Assembly (NCBI RefSeq): GCF_029873635.1
Contig: NC_080420.1
Span: 52,467,457 to 52,531,456, forward strand
DNA from: Malania oleifera
Lineage: Eukaryota > Streptophyta > Magnoliopsida > Santalales > Ximeniaceae
Direction of reading: 5' to 3'
Length of the DNA: 64,000 nucleotides
In this document: positions 1-12,211 of the stretch, piece by piece
Numbering within the stretch: position 1 is the stretch's first letter
Layout: every line of letters starts with the position of its first letter
Notes under the pieces: generated by a model
What the model was told of the DNA's origin: nothing
Databases searched by the model: none
Seen by the model: only the letters and a program-made list of their open reading frames with translations
Translations under genes and position numbers: made by a program

Positions 1-935
1 ATAAAGCTAAGTCATGGTTATATTCCCTTAAACCTCATTCTATTGCATTTTGGGAAGAAATGCAAAGAGACTTCTTAAAGAAGTTTTTCCCACATAAAAA
101 AACCATTGATTTGACCAAACAAATTCAAAATTTTTCTGAAAAACTAAATGAAGAATTTCATCAAGTGTGGGAACGCTTCAAGGAGCTTCTACAAACCATT
201 CCACATCATGGTCTAGATACTTGGCAAATTGTGAACTTTTTCATGCAAGGACTTTCACCTAAGAATTGCCATTATATAGACTTGATGTGCAATGGTGACT
301 TTTTAAACAAATCACCTGAGGATGCATTAGATTACTTTGATGTTTTGGTGGAATGAGCCCAAACATGGGGTACTCCTCAATCCGTTGGAACATCAAGCCA
401 CCCTGGTATTCAGAGTGGAGGAGGGAAGTACCAACTCAAAGAAAAGGACGATGTGTTAGTTAAGATTGCAAACCTCACAAGGAAAATGGAGGCTTTGCAA
501 ATGAAAAAGGTAAACGAGGTTACCACTAGACCTAGATTGGAAAATGTTTGTGCAATTTGTGAGACCCAGGAACACTCCACTAGTGAGTGTCCCACCATTC
601 CCTCTGTGAAGGAAGTGATTAGTGGTCAGGCAAGTGTAAATTCTTTGAATCAATTCAAAAGGCCCTTCAACAATCCATACTCTGAAACTTGCGACAAAGG
701 GTGATCAAATCACCCTAACTTTAGTTGGAAGAATCAAGAGGTGGCTAATCCTTCATTTGCTGCTCAAAGTTTCAATCACCATGCCCCACCAAATTTTCAA
801 GGGCAAGGAGCCCAATTCCATCAAAGTCAAGGTTCTCAGGGGTATGCTCAAAATCTTCCTCAAGCATATGCCCCTCCAGGGGAAAAAAATCCTCCACCAT
901 ACCAAGCCCCTCATAAAATAAGTTTGGAGGATTAA
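1..935 (+). pseudogene. Athila gag remnant (capsid part and zinc knuckle)
   Basis: Residues coded from position 60 (MQRDFLKKFFP..., EEFHQVWERFKELLQTIPHHG) match the plant retrotransposon gag capsid domain. A CCHC zinc knuckle of spacing CX2CX4HX4C is coded at 549-590 (CAICETQEHSTSEC). A Gln/Pro-rich linker follows at about 741-935. In life this protein would pack the element RNA in cytoplasmic particles. The same capsid segment recurs at 8560-8773 in the neighbouring copy. Broken fossil. Confidence 0.85.
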
Positions 936-2689
936 ATGCAACAATTCATAGCCCACACGAGTCAATCAATTTCTCAAATCACTCAATCTATTGGGGATGT
1001 GAAAGCTCAAATTACTAAGTTGAACACCACTGTTGGGGCACTTCAACAAGAAAAAGATAAATTTCCTTCTCAAACCCAAGCTAATCTAGTGGATCAACAT
1101 AGTATTGCGAGTACTAGTGACTTTGAGGTGACTATGGAGCATGCTAAATCCATTACCCTTAGAAGTGGTAAGAAATTTGAAAGAAAAATTCCACAAAAAG
1201 ATATTTCAAAAAGAAATGATGAAGGCTCTTCAAGCAATGTTTTCAAGGAGCCTATTCATAAATCTAAGAGTAATGAGGTGATGCAAGAGCCCCAAGAGAT
1301 TGAGGGTGAGAAAGTTGTTGCAAAAGATCCAATAATCATTTCGTACCCACGGAGACTCAAGGCTCCTCAAAAGGGGAGGTGTGATGTCGAAATGCTTGAA
1401 TTGTTCCAACAAGTGAAGGTGAATATACCTCTGCTTGATGCCATAAAGCAAGTGCCTGCATATGCTAAATTTTTAAAGGGTCTGTGCACTGTGAAGCGTA
1501 AGCATAATATGCATAGCAAAGTCCTTTTGGCTGAACAAGTGAGCTCAATCTTGAATGCAACTACACCTCCCAAATACAAAGACCCTCGGAGCCCGATCAT
1601 TTCCATAGTGATAGGGGAATTCAAATTCAAGCGTGCCTTGCTTGATTTGGGGGTGAGTGTGAATCTTCTCCCCTACTCTATGTATGAAAAACTTGGGTTG
1701 GGAGAGTTGAAGCCAACAAATATGACCTTAGAATTGGCAGATAGAAGTATTAGAATCCCTAAAGGAGTTGGGGAGGATGTTTTAGTACAAGTGGATCAAT
1801 TCTTTTACCCTATTGATTTTGTGGTACTGGATACTCAACAAGTGGTGACCAAAAATTCTCACATCCCCATTATCCTTGGTAGACCATTCCTTGCTACAGC
1901 AATGCTAACATCCAATGTAGGAATGGTTTAATGAAAATCTCATTTGGGAACATGACTGCTGAACATAACATGTTTAATGTCATGAAGCAAGTTGGAGATG
2001 ATGGTGATGTGTTTGAAGTTAATAGCATTGATGTTATTTTGCAGGAACACTTGGATGCCTTCTCTTGTGAAGACCCTCTTGAAGCATGCCTGGTGAATGT
2101 TGTAGAGGATGACTGTGTTGAGAACCTTGAAGCGGAGCACTTCCGCTCTTTTCTTAATATAGTTAAGGCCTTTGATGTTCATGGTAGGACTCCTAAATTT
2201 GAGGAGTTAACTCCTTTTGAGACTAAAATTTTACCATCTCATGTCCAACCACCCAAGCCTGAGCTAAAACCATTGCCATCACATTTAAAATATTCTTTTC
2301 TAGGTGAGGGAGAGACTTACCCAGTGGTGATCTCCTCTACCTTAGAGGAAGCCCAAGAGGCCAAATTGTTAGAGTTGTTGAGATCCCATAGGAGTGCTAT
2401 AGGATGGAGCATAACTAATATCAAGCGTATTAGCCCCTTGGTCTGCACACATAGGATTTACCTTGAGGAAGATGCCAAACCTTCTCGCCAACCACAGCAT
2501 AGATTGAACTCTATAATGAAGGAGGTAGTTAGCAAGGAAGTCTTGAAGCTTTTCGATGGGGGTATCATTTGCCCCATCGCTGATAGCAAGTGGGTGAGTC
2601 CCACTCAAGTGGTACCGAATAAGTCGGGAGTGACTGTGATTATCGATGAGAATGATGAGTCAATTCCAACTTGTATTCAAACGGGTTGA
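936..2689 (+). pseudogene. Athila protease and pol N-terminal region remnant
   Basis: A long frame from 936 holds a low-complexity, coiled-coil-like N-terminal part and then an aspartic-protease domain at about 1610-1920 (core ALLDLGVSVNLLPYSMYEKL, then ILGRPFLATA). Athila clade proteases often carry DLG where retroviral proteases have DTG. From 1931 to 2689 the linker to the reverse transcriptase is coded, with the phrase LEEDAKPSRQPQHRLN that normally sits just before the RT fingers. Fossil with several breaks. Confidence 0.82.
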
Positions 2690-3955
2690 CGTGTGTGCAT
2701 TGATTACAGAAAATTCAACTCTTACACTAGGAAGGATCATTTCCCGCTTTTGTTTTTGGACCAGGTCCTAGAGAGAGTGGCTAGTCACTATTTCTACTAT
2801 TTTTTGGATGGGTATTCTGGTTACAATCAGATTGAGATTGCCTTAGAGGACCAAGAAAAAACTACATTCACTTGTCCTTTTGGCACATTTGCTTACAAGA
2901 GAATGCCATTTGGATTGTGTAATGCACCGGGAACTTTTCAACGGTGCATGATAGGTATCTTCAGTGACATGGTTAAGGAAATTGTGGAAGTCTTCATGGA
3001 TGACTTCTCCGTTTTCGGTGACTCTTTTGAGGGATGCCTGGGAAATTTAGGTTGTGTCCTCACTAGATGTGAGGAGAAAAATCTCGTCTTAAATTGGGAA
3101 AAATGTCACTTTATGGTGACACAAGGTTTTGTGTTGGGTCACATTATTTTTTCTAAGGGTATAGAGGTAGACAAGTCCAAGGTAGAAATTATTTCAAATT
3201 TGCCTACGCCAACTTGCATCAAGGACGTGCGGTCCTTTCTTGGACACTCAGGTTTTTATAGAAGGTTTATAAAATATTTTGGTGCCATTGCACGTCCTTT
3301 GTGCAACCTTCTTGCTAAGGATGTTCCATTCGAGTGGACAAATGCATGTGAAGCGGCTTTTTCAAAACTGAAAAAAAAAATGTTAATTTCTCTAACTGTA
3401 ATGCAACCACCAGATTGGAACATGTCTTTTGAACTTATGTGCAATGCAAGTGATTATGCCATTGGAGCGGTGCTAGGGCAGAGGAGAGATAATAAACCTT
3501 GTGTGGTGTACTATGCTAGTAGAACTCTTAATGATGCACAAATGAATTACACCACCACAGAAAAAGAGTTACTAGCAATAGTTTTTGCATTGGACAAGTT
3601 TCAGTCATATCTCATTGGTTCACTAATTGTTGTTTTTACAGATCATGCTGCGCTCAAGTATCTGCTCTCTAAGCAAGATGCTAAGACAAGGCTCATCCAG
3701 TGGATCTTGCTCCTTCAAGAATTTGATTTAATTATTAAAGACAAGAAAAGAGTTGAAAATGTTGTGGCTAATCACTTCTCCCGACTGGTATTTGATAACC
3801 CTCTACAGCACATCCTTATCAGAGATAGTTTCCCGGATGAACAACTATTCCTTGTGGCAAACCTACCTTGGTATGCCGACATTGTTAACTATCTCGTGTC
3901 TGGGCAACTTCCATCACATTGGAATGCCCAAGATAGGAAAAAAATTTCTGGCTAA
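2690..3955 (+). pseudogene. Athila reverse transcriptase and RNase H remnant
   Basis: RT motifs run in order: CIDYRKFN, LDGYSGYNQI, FGTFAYKRMPFGLCNAP, and the catalytic motif VFMDDFSVFG near 3000. After a connection segment (FLGHSGFYRRFIKYF) comes RNase H with the DAS-like NASDYAIGAVLGQ, a TEKELLAIV glutamate motif and TDHAALKYLL, about 3430-3790. In a live element these copy the RNA into DNA and remove the template. Part of the Athila fossil. Confidence 0.9.
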
Positions 3956-5085
3956 GGTCAAACATTTCTTTTATGATGACCCATACTTGTTTAAATATTG
4001 TCCAGACCAGATTTTGAGAAGATTTGTGCCAAATGAAGAGACTCAAGGTGTCATCTCATTCTGTCATAGTGAAGCCTGTGGTGGGCATTTCTCTTCAAGA
4101 AAAACCACCGCAAAAATTTTACAAAGTGGTTTTTACTGGCCCACTATTTTTAAAGATGTTCATGAATTTTGCAAACGGTGTGACAGATGCCAAAGGTTAG
4201 GAGGGATCACACATAAAAATATGATGCCCTTAAACCCTATTTTGATCATTGAAATTTTTGATTGTTGGGGCATCGATTTTATGGGTCCTTTCCCCTCCTC
4301 CTTTGGCTATCTGTACATTCTTTTAGCGGTGGACTATGTATCCAAATGGGTAGAGGCTATTCCAACAAGAACTAATGATCATAAGGTGGTGATCAAGTTT
4401 TTTAAAGAAAATGTTTATCTCGTTTTGGGATGCCTAAAGCAATCATTAGTGATGGCGGCTTACATTTCTATAATAAATCTTTTAAAAATTTAATGAAAAA
4501 ATATGGTATCGCCCATAAAGTTTCAATGGCCTATCACCCATAAACTAATGGGCAAGTAGAATTGGCTAATAGGGAGATTAAAATTATCCTTGAAAAAATG
4601 GTAAACCTGAACCGTAAAGACTAGTCCTTGAGATTAGTTGATGCGCTTTGGGCATACCACACTGCTTTCAAAACCATTTTGGGTATGTCTCCTTATAAGA
4701 TAGTTTATGGCAAGGCTTGCCATTTACCTGTGGAAATGGAACAAAGAGCCTACTGGGCCATTAAAACTTTGAATTCCAATCTTGGAATGGCCGGTGACCA
4801 TCGTCATTTGCAATTAAATGAACTTGAAGAATTAAGAATAGATGCTTATGAGAACTCTAGAATTTATAAAGAGAAGGTAAAGGGTCTTCATGATGAACAT
4901 ATTATGAGGAGACAATTTGAACCTAACCAAAAGGTCTTATTGTACAATTCTAGGCTTCACTTGTTTCCAAGTAAGCTAAGATCTCGTTGGATAGGTCCTT
5001 ACATAGTAAGGGCGATTTACCCTCATGGCACTATGGATATTGAAAATTCCAAAGATGGTAATGTTTTCAAGGTAATTGCGTAATC
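3956..5085 (+). pseudogene. Athila integrase remnant
   Basis: The HHCC zinc domain is coded at about 4050-4200 ([10 protein letters not shown]... CKRCDRCQ), followed by the catalytic core start ([27 protein letters not shown]) and the C-terminal part from about 4628 ([39 protein letters not shown]). Ends with the SRWIGPYIV motif usual in Athila and Tat integrases. The coding is broken in more than one place, as expected for an old copy. Confidence 0.88.
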
Positions 5086-6503
5086 TTATGCGCTTGGAAA
5101 CGTACCCAAACCTATTTTGGAGATTTACCTCCGTGTTACACTGCGAAGAAGCGGAATTGTTGATCCTGTGTGTTACTCTAGGATCCCTCAACTTAGACCA
5201 CATAGTTCGTGGTCTTGTATCAATATTTCATTTCTTGATTTTTATTATTATGTTATTGTATACTTATTTCAATTTTTTTAATATTGTTTCTTTATTCTTT
5301 TGCATTGTTCCTTGTTCTCACGTGTTGTCTTTTAACCACTTTTGCCAAGCTGGCATCATGCATATCACTTTAGAAAAATGAAGGAACAATGGTTACATTC
5401 AAGCTGGGGGGAGAGGAGGTTTACCTTACCTGGTACTTCGGTCTCTTGTGCAGAAAAAAATAAAAAAAGAAAAAAGAAAAAGAAAAAGAAAAAGAAAAGA
5501 CCCTTAGACAAAACTCTCGTTCACGGCCTCACCCCTCAAGTGAAAAGATAGGAGGTCGCCCTTTCTATGTGTGTTTCAATCCCATTTATGTTTGGGTATT
5601 TAACTATGTGTTTGGATAGGTTAGAATTTGTGATGGTCATAGGAAATGTCCTAAGCCACATTGAAAGCCATCACAATTTTGATTCCCTTTCCTTCTTACC
5701 CAAATACATTACCACCAATGAAAGTCCTTGAATTTCCGTGTGTTTCAATGTTGAATAATTTTAATGAATCATGTGCCACTAACATGCAACTTATCAATAT
5801 TATAATTTATTACTTAGTTTTCGAGACTTGTTTCCATCTGTGTTGTTTTTCTATTCATGTGAATTATACTTGAAATTGCTAATACTCTTGTTCACATGAG
5901 TTCTTGGGTGGATGTTTACCCTATTTTCAATGAGAGATTTTATTTCTAAGAGACACCATGGTAAGGTATTGAGGTCAAAACTTAAAAATGGAATGATCTG
6001 AATTCATCTGCATTTGGATAACTTGGATTATTTTCAATGGCTAAATTCACTTACACATTGAGAGTTGGATTGATGCGTTTGAGTTTTTCTCTAAAACTTT
6101 GTATTACTTATAAGTAAATTAATTAATTGAGCATTCTATTTATTGGACTAGTTTAAAATTCATAAGTTGATAAGGGAGTTCTTGTTTTAAGTTTTATTTT
6201 TTGTTTTAAGGTAGTAGTAGTTTGTTTTATTTTATTTTGTTCTTTTATTTTTATTTTTACTATAGTCATTGCTATTTTCTTTTGACAGCATGAATGATGT
6301 TTATGGGTATCATCTCTGCAAGCCCTCACGAGACTTAACTCGTCCACTAGGGGGAACCTAGGGGTTTAAAGGCTTGTTGCATGCGCTAAATGCAATCGTG
6401 TTTCCCTACGAAAGTGGCTTTATTTTCCAATTTTGTACTTTATTTGAAGTTTTCTTTAAAATTATTTTTATTGCTAGGGACTAGCAATGTGCAAGTTAGG
6501 GGG
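5086..6503 (+). other. Athila post-integrase region, no protein recognised
   Basis: About 1.4 kb between integrase and LTR. In many Athila elements an envelope-like gene sits here; I see no convincing one. A purine stretch (AAGCTGGGGGGAGAGGAGG) lies at about 5401 and an A-rich run near 5455-5500. The polypurine tract next to the LTR is at about 6495-6503 (AGTTAGGGGG). Confidence 0.6.
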
Positions 6504-7552
6504 TGTGATTAGTACATAATATTGCATATTTATGAACATTTATACGCCATATTAGTGCACATAAATAAGTAAATCATCTACATAACATGCATATAGAACT
6601 TATTGTGTGATTTTTGTGATTTGTAGGTAAATTGCAATAAATAATTGATTAGCCCTTGGGTGGAGTATGGAATGGCTGCAAAGACTTTAAGGATTCAAAG
6701 TACTAATTTGTGAAGTGAGGAAGGTGTTTGGAAGAATTGAATAACATCCAAGAGTGCTTTAATTCGGGTCAATTGAAGTAATGTAGCAGTTTTGTGCAGC
6801 ATTGTTAAATCAGTCATAACTTTTGATGCAGTTATCCAATTTATGCAAACTTGGTTGCCTTTCAAAGAAGACTTCAAGACGTACACATTTTCATTTCACG
6901 AGAAAGTCCAAATTACAATGTTTAGCCATCCAAACTTGAGCTAGAAAAAAGGTGATGAGATTAAACAATAAATTTCAACAACACAAGGAGTGCAACTACC
7001 ATTTTGGTAGCCGAAGGTGTTTTTGGTAGGTATAGGAGTGTAACTAATATATTGTGTTAGGTTTTGGAGTGGGAGCAGTAGTTTTTCAACTTATAAATAA
7101 GAGGCTTGTGTTAGCCTTGAAAGAGGGGGGCAGCTACCTCATTTTCTTGTATTCTTTCTCTCATTTCCTTGTAAACATTCGGAAGTGTTTAATTTAAGTA
7201 TTTCTTCTTTTCATTCTAATGGCCAACTAAATTTCAAGTTAGGCTAAGGGTGGAGTCCTACATCCCATTATTGGTAATTCTCATCTCAGTCATCAAGTAT
7301 TTTATGTTAAAATTGATTAATGTTCAATGATCTTTTTCTAAAAACTTTTGGTTTTGTAAACTTCTTGATTGATTGTAGACAAGTTAAATCTTGTCACAAC
7401 CAATGCTTTTTGTTCTTACATTCTAAAAGTTTGCTAAAATATTTTCATTTGACATTAATCAACAATTTTTGTCAAACCTATGCTTGACAATGACATTTTC
7501 CTACGCTTGGGAATTGGACAATGATAAAAAAAAATAAAAAAAATGACAAGCA
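6504..7552 (+). mobile_element. Shared Athila LTR
   Basis: Starts TGTGATTAG or two bases later, right after the purine tract AGTTAGGGGG, and ends ...GACAAGCA five bases before a primer site. About 1.05 kb. Because it has the 3' end of one internal region on its left and a primer site plus gag on its right, it acts as 3' LTR of the left copy and 5' LTR of the right copy. The exact first base is uncertain by two. Confidence 0.8.
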
Positions 7553-8773
7553 TTTTTGGCGCTGTTGTCTGGGATTCAATTTAAGTTTGGAGAAAAAAAA
7601 AAGTGCATAATACGATATATCTATATATATATGTACATACCATGGCTAGTTTTTCTACCGCCTACTTGTACTAACTATTATATATGTTTATTTATTTATT
7701 TATTTTGTACATTTATTTGTATTTACGATTCCTTGTTTTCCTTGGACAGTTGTATCGCCTGAACTGTTTATATTAACTTGTAGTAACATTTTCTTTCTTT
7801 TACAGGAACTATTTTTTTTTTCTTCATTTTCTTGAATTTTGTTATCATAGTGTATGTTGAGTTGGGTTCGTGGTGGAACTAATAGGCTAGTTAGAGAGTG
7901 GCCTTCTAGATTAGTTCAACGTCACTTAGAATTCTCGGAAGAACCCTCCAAGCACCTCCATCCATAAATTTTCAAAGAGGACCCTCATCCTTTAGAGGAC
8001 CAATGGCGTTGGAACCACAAAATAACCAAGAACTTCCACATAAGAGGGATGGAAATGGAGGTCCAATTCATTCTCCCAGGAATGCTCCACCCCAATATGG
8101 AGAAGCCAACCCCTTATTCGCTCAAGTTAATCAAGGGGATGACAACAACCAACCCTTTTGCCAAGGTCAAGTGGGGCAACTGTCTTTCTTTGGAAATCAA
8201 CGCAATATGCAAGACCAAGAAGGAATGGGGGCACAACAATTTCAAAATTTTCAAATTTTTCAAAATACCCCAAATTATCAAAATGTCCCTATTGTTCCTG
8301 TCATTCAACATGCAAGAACATTAGGAGATTATTTCAATCCTCCAAGGTCTAGTGAGCCCTCTTGTATCTTTTTACCAATGTAAGCTCACCACTTTGTGTT
8401 GGAACCTGAAATGATTAAGATGGTGCCCACAGTTCATGGGATGGATTCAGAGTCCCCTTACTTACATCTAAAGGAATTTGAAGAGGTTTGTTCAACTCTT
8501 ACTAACCCCGTTGTCCCTGAAGACATGGTTAAACTTAAGCTTTTCCCTTTTTCTTTAAAGGATAAAGCTAAGTCATGGTTATATTCTCTTAAACCTCATT
8601 CTATTACATCTTGGGAAGAAATGCAGAGAGACTTTTTGAAGAAGTTTTTTCCCACACAAAAAGCCATTGATTTGACCAAACAAATTCAAAATTTTTCTAA
8701 AAAACCGATTGAAGAATTTCATCAAGTGTGGGAACGCTTCAAGGAGCTTCTACAAACCATTCCACATCATGGT
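7553..8773 (+). mobile_element. Athila-type element, copy 2: leader and start of gag only
   Basis: The leader (7553-8002) is AT-rich. Gag starts with MALEPQNNQELPHKRDGNGG at 8003 and continues with the capsid region at about 8396-8773 (MVPTVHGMDSESPYLHLKEFEEVC, ending EEFHQVWERFKELLQTIPHHG). The last ~215 bases are about 90 percent identical by eye to positions 1-215. After 8773 the sequence changes abruptly to a minus-strand copia piece, so only the 5' fraction of this copy is present. Fossil. Confidence 0.85.
7557..7577 (+). promoter_or_regulatory. Primer-binding site, Athila copy 2
   Basis: TGGCGCTGTTGTCTGGGATT resembles the TGGCGCCGTTGCCGGGGA primer site common to Athila-type plant elements, where a host tRNA 3' end primes minus-strand synthesis. 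It sits five bases after the LTR end, the normal spacing. Confidence 0.75.
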
Positions 8774-9079
8774 TCGGGTTCTTACACTTAGTGCCTTCAT
8801 ATGTAACTTCTAATTTTTCAATATACTCATCTTTAGTTTTGGGTACATTTACATTATCAACTACTTTCATGGGAACATGGCTTCCCTTAGAAACAATTTT
8901 CCACACTTTTCAATCCATATTTGAAAGATATATAATCATTTTACGCTTCCAATGGGTGTAATTTACACCGCAGAAAATAGGTGGTCTAGTGGACGAGTGT
9001 CCCTCACCGAATGGAGTTACACCAATGTGTGTCATGTGATCTTTTTACAAAATGAAGAATTAGTCTATGTAAACCCACT

Positions 9080-9090
9080 CTGATACCAAA
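9080..9090 (-). promoter_or_regulatory. Primer-binding site of LTR A element
   Basis: On the minus strand the sequence next to the LTR reads TTTGGTATCAGAGT, matching the TGGTATCAGAG site complementary to the 3' end of initiator tRNA-Met used by most plant copia elements. Confidence 0.85.
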
Positions 9091-9918
9091 TGCTAATTCA
9101 GGTGTAATCCCAAGCGGAGTGAATTTGGTATTTTAAAAATCTTTAAGATTATTTTACCACTTAACCCCTATTTCTATATTTAACAAATTAATTGCAGGGG
9201 TTTGAAATTGATTCAAATTATTATCTCAATAAATTCCATTTTACCCAATTAATTATCAAGTCTGTGTGAGGTTATTCAACATATACACATGCAAGATAGG
9301 TAATGAAATGCGTTACGGAAATTAAAAGGAGTAAAGGGAGAGAGAAGGCAAACACAATTTTTACGAGGTTCAGCCAACTCGACCTACATCCTCACCTTGA
9401 GCAACCCACTTAAGGATTCCACTAAATCCCTACTTCTTTAACCGGGACGGAGTTTCCCTTACATCTACTGCTTACAAGAGGCACAACTTCCTCTTCACCC
9501 GGTTTACAACCCGAAACATAATGACAATATAGAATTTCAAATCTGCAAAACAAGTCAATATTGCTTTTAACAAAACTAGTGAGTACAATGGAAAACCTAA
9601 CACATATCCATATGATAAAACTTGAAACTTAGTATGTATGTAACGATGTAATCGTTATATGAATGATATGTTTCAAAAAATTTCCTTTTGATCAAATATC
9701 CCAAAATAATTATATAAGTAAATGCTTTGGAGAACTTAGGATTTTAGTTCAACTTACTAGATGCAAGAATACGAAATGTGATCTTATTAAAAAATTGGTA
9801 TTGAATATTATGAAGATCTAAGTTCTTGCTATCAAATAATTTGTGAAGTTGAATCTTTGAATAAATAAAAGACTTTGAGTATTGCAAAGATTTAAACGCT
9901 ACTTGTCAGACCAATATT

Positions 9919-9953
<35 letters not shown>

Positions 9954-9967
9954 TATATATATATATT
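9919..9967. repeat. Compound microsatellite (TC)n(AC)n(AT)n
   Basis: Direct reading: runs of TC, then AC, then AT inside LTR A. Confidence 0.95.
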
Positions 9968-10496
9968 GAGAACCTCTAGACTTTTCTATCACGTAGATTT
10001 TGCAATAACCAAAATATTGGGTCTTTGAATGAAAATAAGAACTTGAAGATCACCAAATATTAAATGTTTAGAAAATCCTTTCACAATTAAATTTTTATGT
10101 AACAACACAAGGATTTTTCTTTTTCAATAATAGTAATTGATGTATGAGTATGAGATATAAAAAATCTTCAAGATATCTATATATTGAAAATGCAAACCAA
10201 TCCCTTGTTTAATAAACCCCAATCACCAGAGCTTGCTTTCAAGATATGTAAATGAAATTCCTTCGAAAAGCTGAGATGATTTGCCTAAACTTAATGAATA
10301 TAGTTGGAGTGCAGGCGATCATATAACAATATGTTCAAGTTTCTTAATATTATCCAAAGAGTTTTGGGGGCACTAGGGTTTAGAGGTTGATTATATAGGT
10401 AAACTTGGCCTTAGGATAAGTCCTGGTCGTTCGATCAAATTGATCAAGTGTATAACCCACGTGTTCTCTCATTAAAGATTAAATTTTTAAACTTTC

Positions 10497-10775
10497 CACA
10501 GGTTCAAACGACTGAGGTCTAAGGTTTAGACGTTTGATGTTCCTTAAAGCTTCTAAAAATTGAACTGGACACAGGGTTAGACGTCTAAAGTTGAGGTTTA
10601 GACTTCTAAAGTCCCTACTTTAGACGACTGAACTTAAGGTTCAGACGTCTGAAGGTGTTCTGCCTGTTCTATGTTTTAGCAATTAATTCTTCAGAAGACT
10701 GAACTAATTCTTCAGTCTTCCAAGGAAATTCTTCAGACATCTAAGGGTAATCCTCAGTCCTCTGAGTAGTCCATC
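10497..10775 (-). repeat. Palindrome array in U3 of LTR A (TTCAGACGTCTGAA core)
   Basis: About ten degenerate copies of a TTCAGACNNCTGAA motif lie spaced by roughly 20-40 bases. One copy, 10640-10653, is a perfect 14-bp palindrome. In LTR orientation the array lies just upstream of the TATA-like stretch at 10392-10398. Confidence 0.75.
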
Positions 10776-11212
10776 TTTAATTTTTTTTTTATTTTCAAAA
10801 ATCATTTTTGCTTTCTTGCTTTGCTTCTTCATAAAATATTTTTCAGGGTTTTAAATAGAGTCTCTAAGTCAATGAAGAACCTCTAAAAGATTTTCATGAG
10901 GTGCATGAGTCCTAAGATCAGTTTAGGATATATTTTGAGTTTCGAATTAAATCATATGAAATATGTAAATACATTTAGTTCTAAATACCCATTCCCATGA
11001 CAATCTAGTACTTGCCGCTTACATCTTCATTCTTTCACTCTTTTATTCCCATGGATTGTGCCCAAATGTATATACTTTAATCCTCATAGCTTCCATGACT
11101 TTCTAACCTTCTGTGCATGCTAAATATTGTTCATGTTCACAATCTCAATGCACAGATCAAATACCAAATGATTTGTCATTATCAAAACGAGGTTGAACTC
11201 ATAGAGTCAACA

Positions 11213-11714
11213 GTACGGTCGACCGAACATGCATTTTTAATGCATTTCGATCCTATTCCCTATGTATATTAACCCTATTCATATAATGATTAATGTTTAA
11301 TACTATAGGGCATATTTTTATAAATTTTACGGATTCCTAAGGTCAGTCTAGGTCTTCTTTAGGACACCGAAAAAATCTGGCGTCGGTCGACTGAAGGGTG
11401 ATCCCTAAGGTCTTTCTAAGGTCATGATTTTGTGTGGGGACCTAAAGTCGTTCTAAGGTCTTTGAGCTTGTAGTTCCTACATGCATGATATGCATTAAAT
11501 ATTACAAACCTTTTTCGTATTTACTATTACAAACCCGAATTGAATAAGAATATAAATTACAGCATCAACTAATCTTCAGGGTCTTCAGGCTTCAAGCTTT
11601 CACGTGCCATCAAATATGAACTTGCCAATAAGATCCTGTACACAAACTTGAAAGCCATCAAATATAAAAAATATTTGTCATTATCAAAATTGGGAATTAC
11701 CCATAGGGTCAACA
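11213..11714 (-). mobile_element. SIRE-type LTR fragment D
   Basis: On the minus strand it begins TGTTGACCCTATGGGT at 11714 and runs through TTTTGATAATGACAAA and CAGTCGACCGACGCC, closely following the start of the solo LTR at 46889. It stops at 11213, the outer edge of LTR A, so LTR A appears to have inserted into it. Only the first ~500 bases of the LTR are seen. Confidence 0.75.
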
Positions 11715-12211
11715 GCTGCTTGGAACAAAGTTCCCCAAGGAAGCTACTTGGCGAAGACGAACGTGTCCTAAAATTGGCTCGGATTAGCCGAATTCGGCTT
11801 GACATTGGTTTTACATCAGCTCGAATAAGCTGTCTCCCCCCAATATGGCTCAGCAAAGAAAATATCATTCTAATATTGGCTCTGATCCACTGAATCTGGT
11901 TTGCATCGGCTCGAATAAGTCGTTTCCCTCCAATTTGGCTTGGCATCAGCTCGGCATCGACTCGGGTCAACCGCATTCCTTCAATCTGGGTCATCAAATC
12001 TGGTTGTGTCTTAATATCAACTCGGATTAACCGCATTCCTCCAATTCAGCTTTTCAAAGCCATGTGCATCTTAATATCGACTCGGCATCGGCTCAAATTA
12101 GTCGTTTCTCTCCACTTCGACTTGGTAACCAAAAAAAAAAAAAATAGAAATAGGACAACTCTCGAACTTTCAAGAACAAGTTCCAAAAATTCAAAACTAA
12201 AGGGGGACAAT
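11715..12211 (+). mobile_element. Tat-type gypsy 3' untranslated region with degenerate tandem repeats
   Basis: At 11775-12125 a 60-80 bp unit recurs imperfectly, containing phrases like ATCGGCTCGAATAAGTCGTT, TCCCTCCAATTTGGCT and CTCGGATTAACCGCATTCC. It yields spurious repetitive reading frames on the minus strand. A purine tract AAAGGGGGACAA at 12200-12210 precedes the LTR. Tandem repeats between the last gene and the 3' LTR are known in Tat/Ogre/Retand elements. Confidence 0.65.

Larger units (their letters stand above)
1..7552 (+). mobile_element. Athila-type Ty3/gypsy retrotransposon, copy 1 (enters from left edge)
   Basis: The domain order gag, protease, reverse transcriptase, RNase H, integrase is visible on the plus strand, followed by about 1.4 kb with no clear protein and an LTR. 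The order RT-RH-INT marks Ty3/gypsy. The RT wording (DYRKFNSYTRKDHF, LDGYSGYNQIEIA, FGLCNAPGTFQRCM) and a protease starting ALLDLGVSVNLLP are typical of the Athila clade, as is the primer site after the LTR. The element begins outside the window inside gag. It is a fossil: the reading frames are broken in several places and no active protein is expected. Confidence 0.9.
8774..11212 (-). mobile_element. SIRE-type Ty1/copia element, 5' end only (LTR A, primer site, gag stub)
   Basis: Read on the minus strand: LTR 11212 to 9091, primer site, and about 300 bases of leader/gag down to 8774, where it abuts the Athila gag. The LTR starts TGTTGACTC, carries TTTTGATAATGACAAA close to its start, has a TATA-like stretch near 10392-10398 and ends GGATTACACC...AGCA. 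Incomplete fossil; the rest of the element is not in the window. Confidence 0.8.

Noticed and set aside
5450-5551. Lys-rich frame near the Athila integrase end
   Set aside because: Product of an A/G-rich low-complexity run.
9080-9095. tRNA-like TGGTATCAGAG sequences (also at 17911 and 63871)
   Set aside because: These are primer-binding sites next to LTR ends, not tRNA genes; no cloverleaf surrounds them.
11569-12036. 155-residue open frame on the minus strand with repeated RLIRAD-like peptides
   Set aside because: The peptide repeats simply reflect the DNA tandem repeat before the Tat LTR; no start context or family match.
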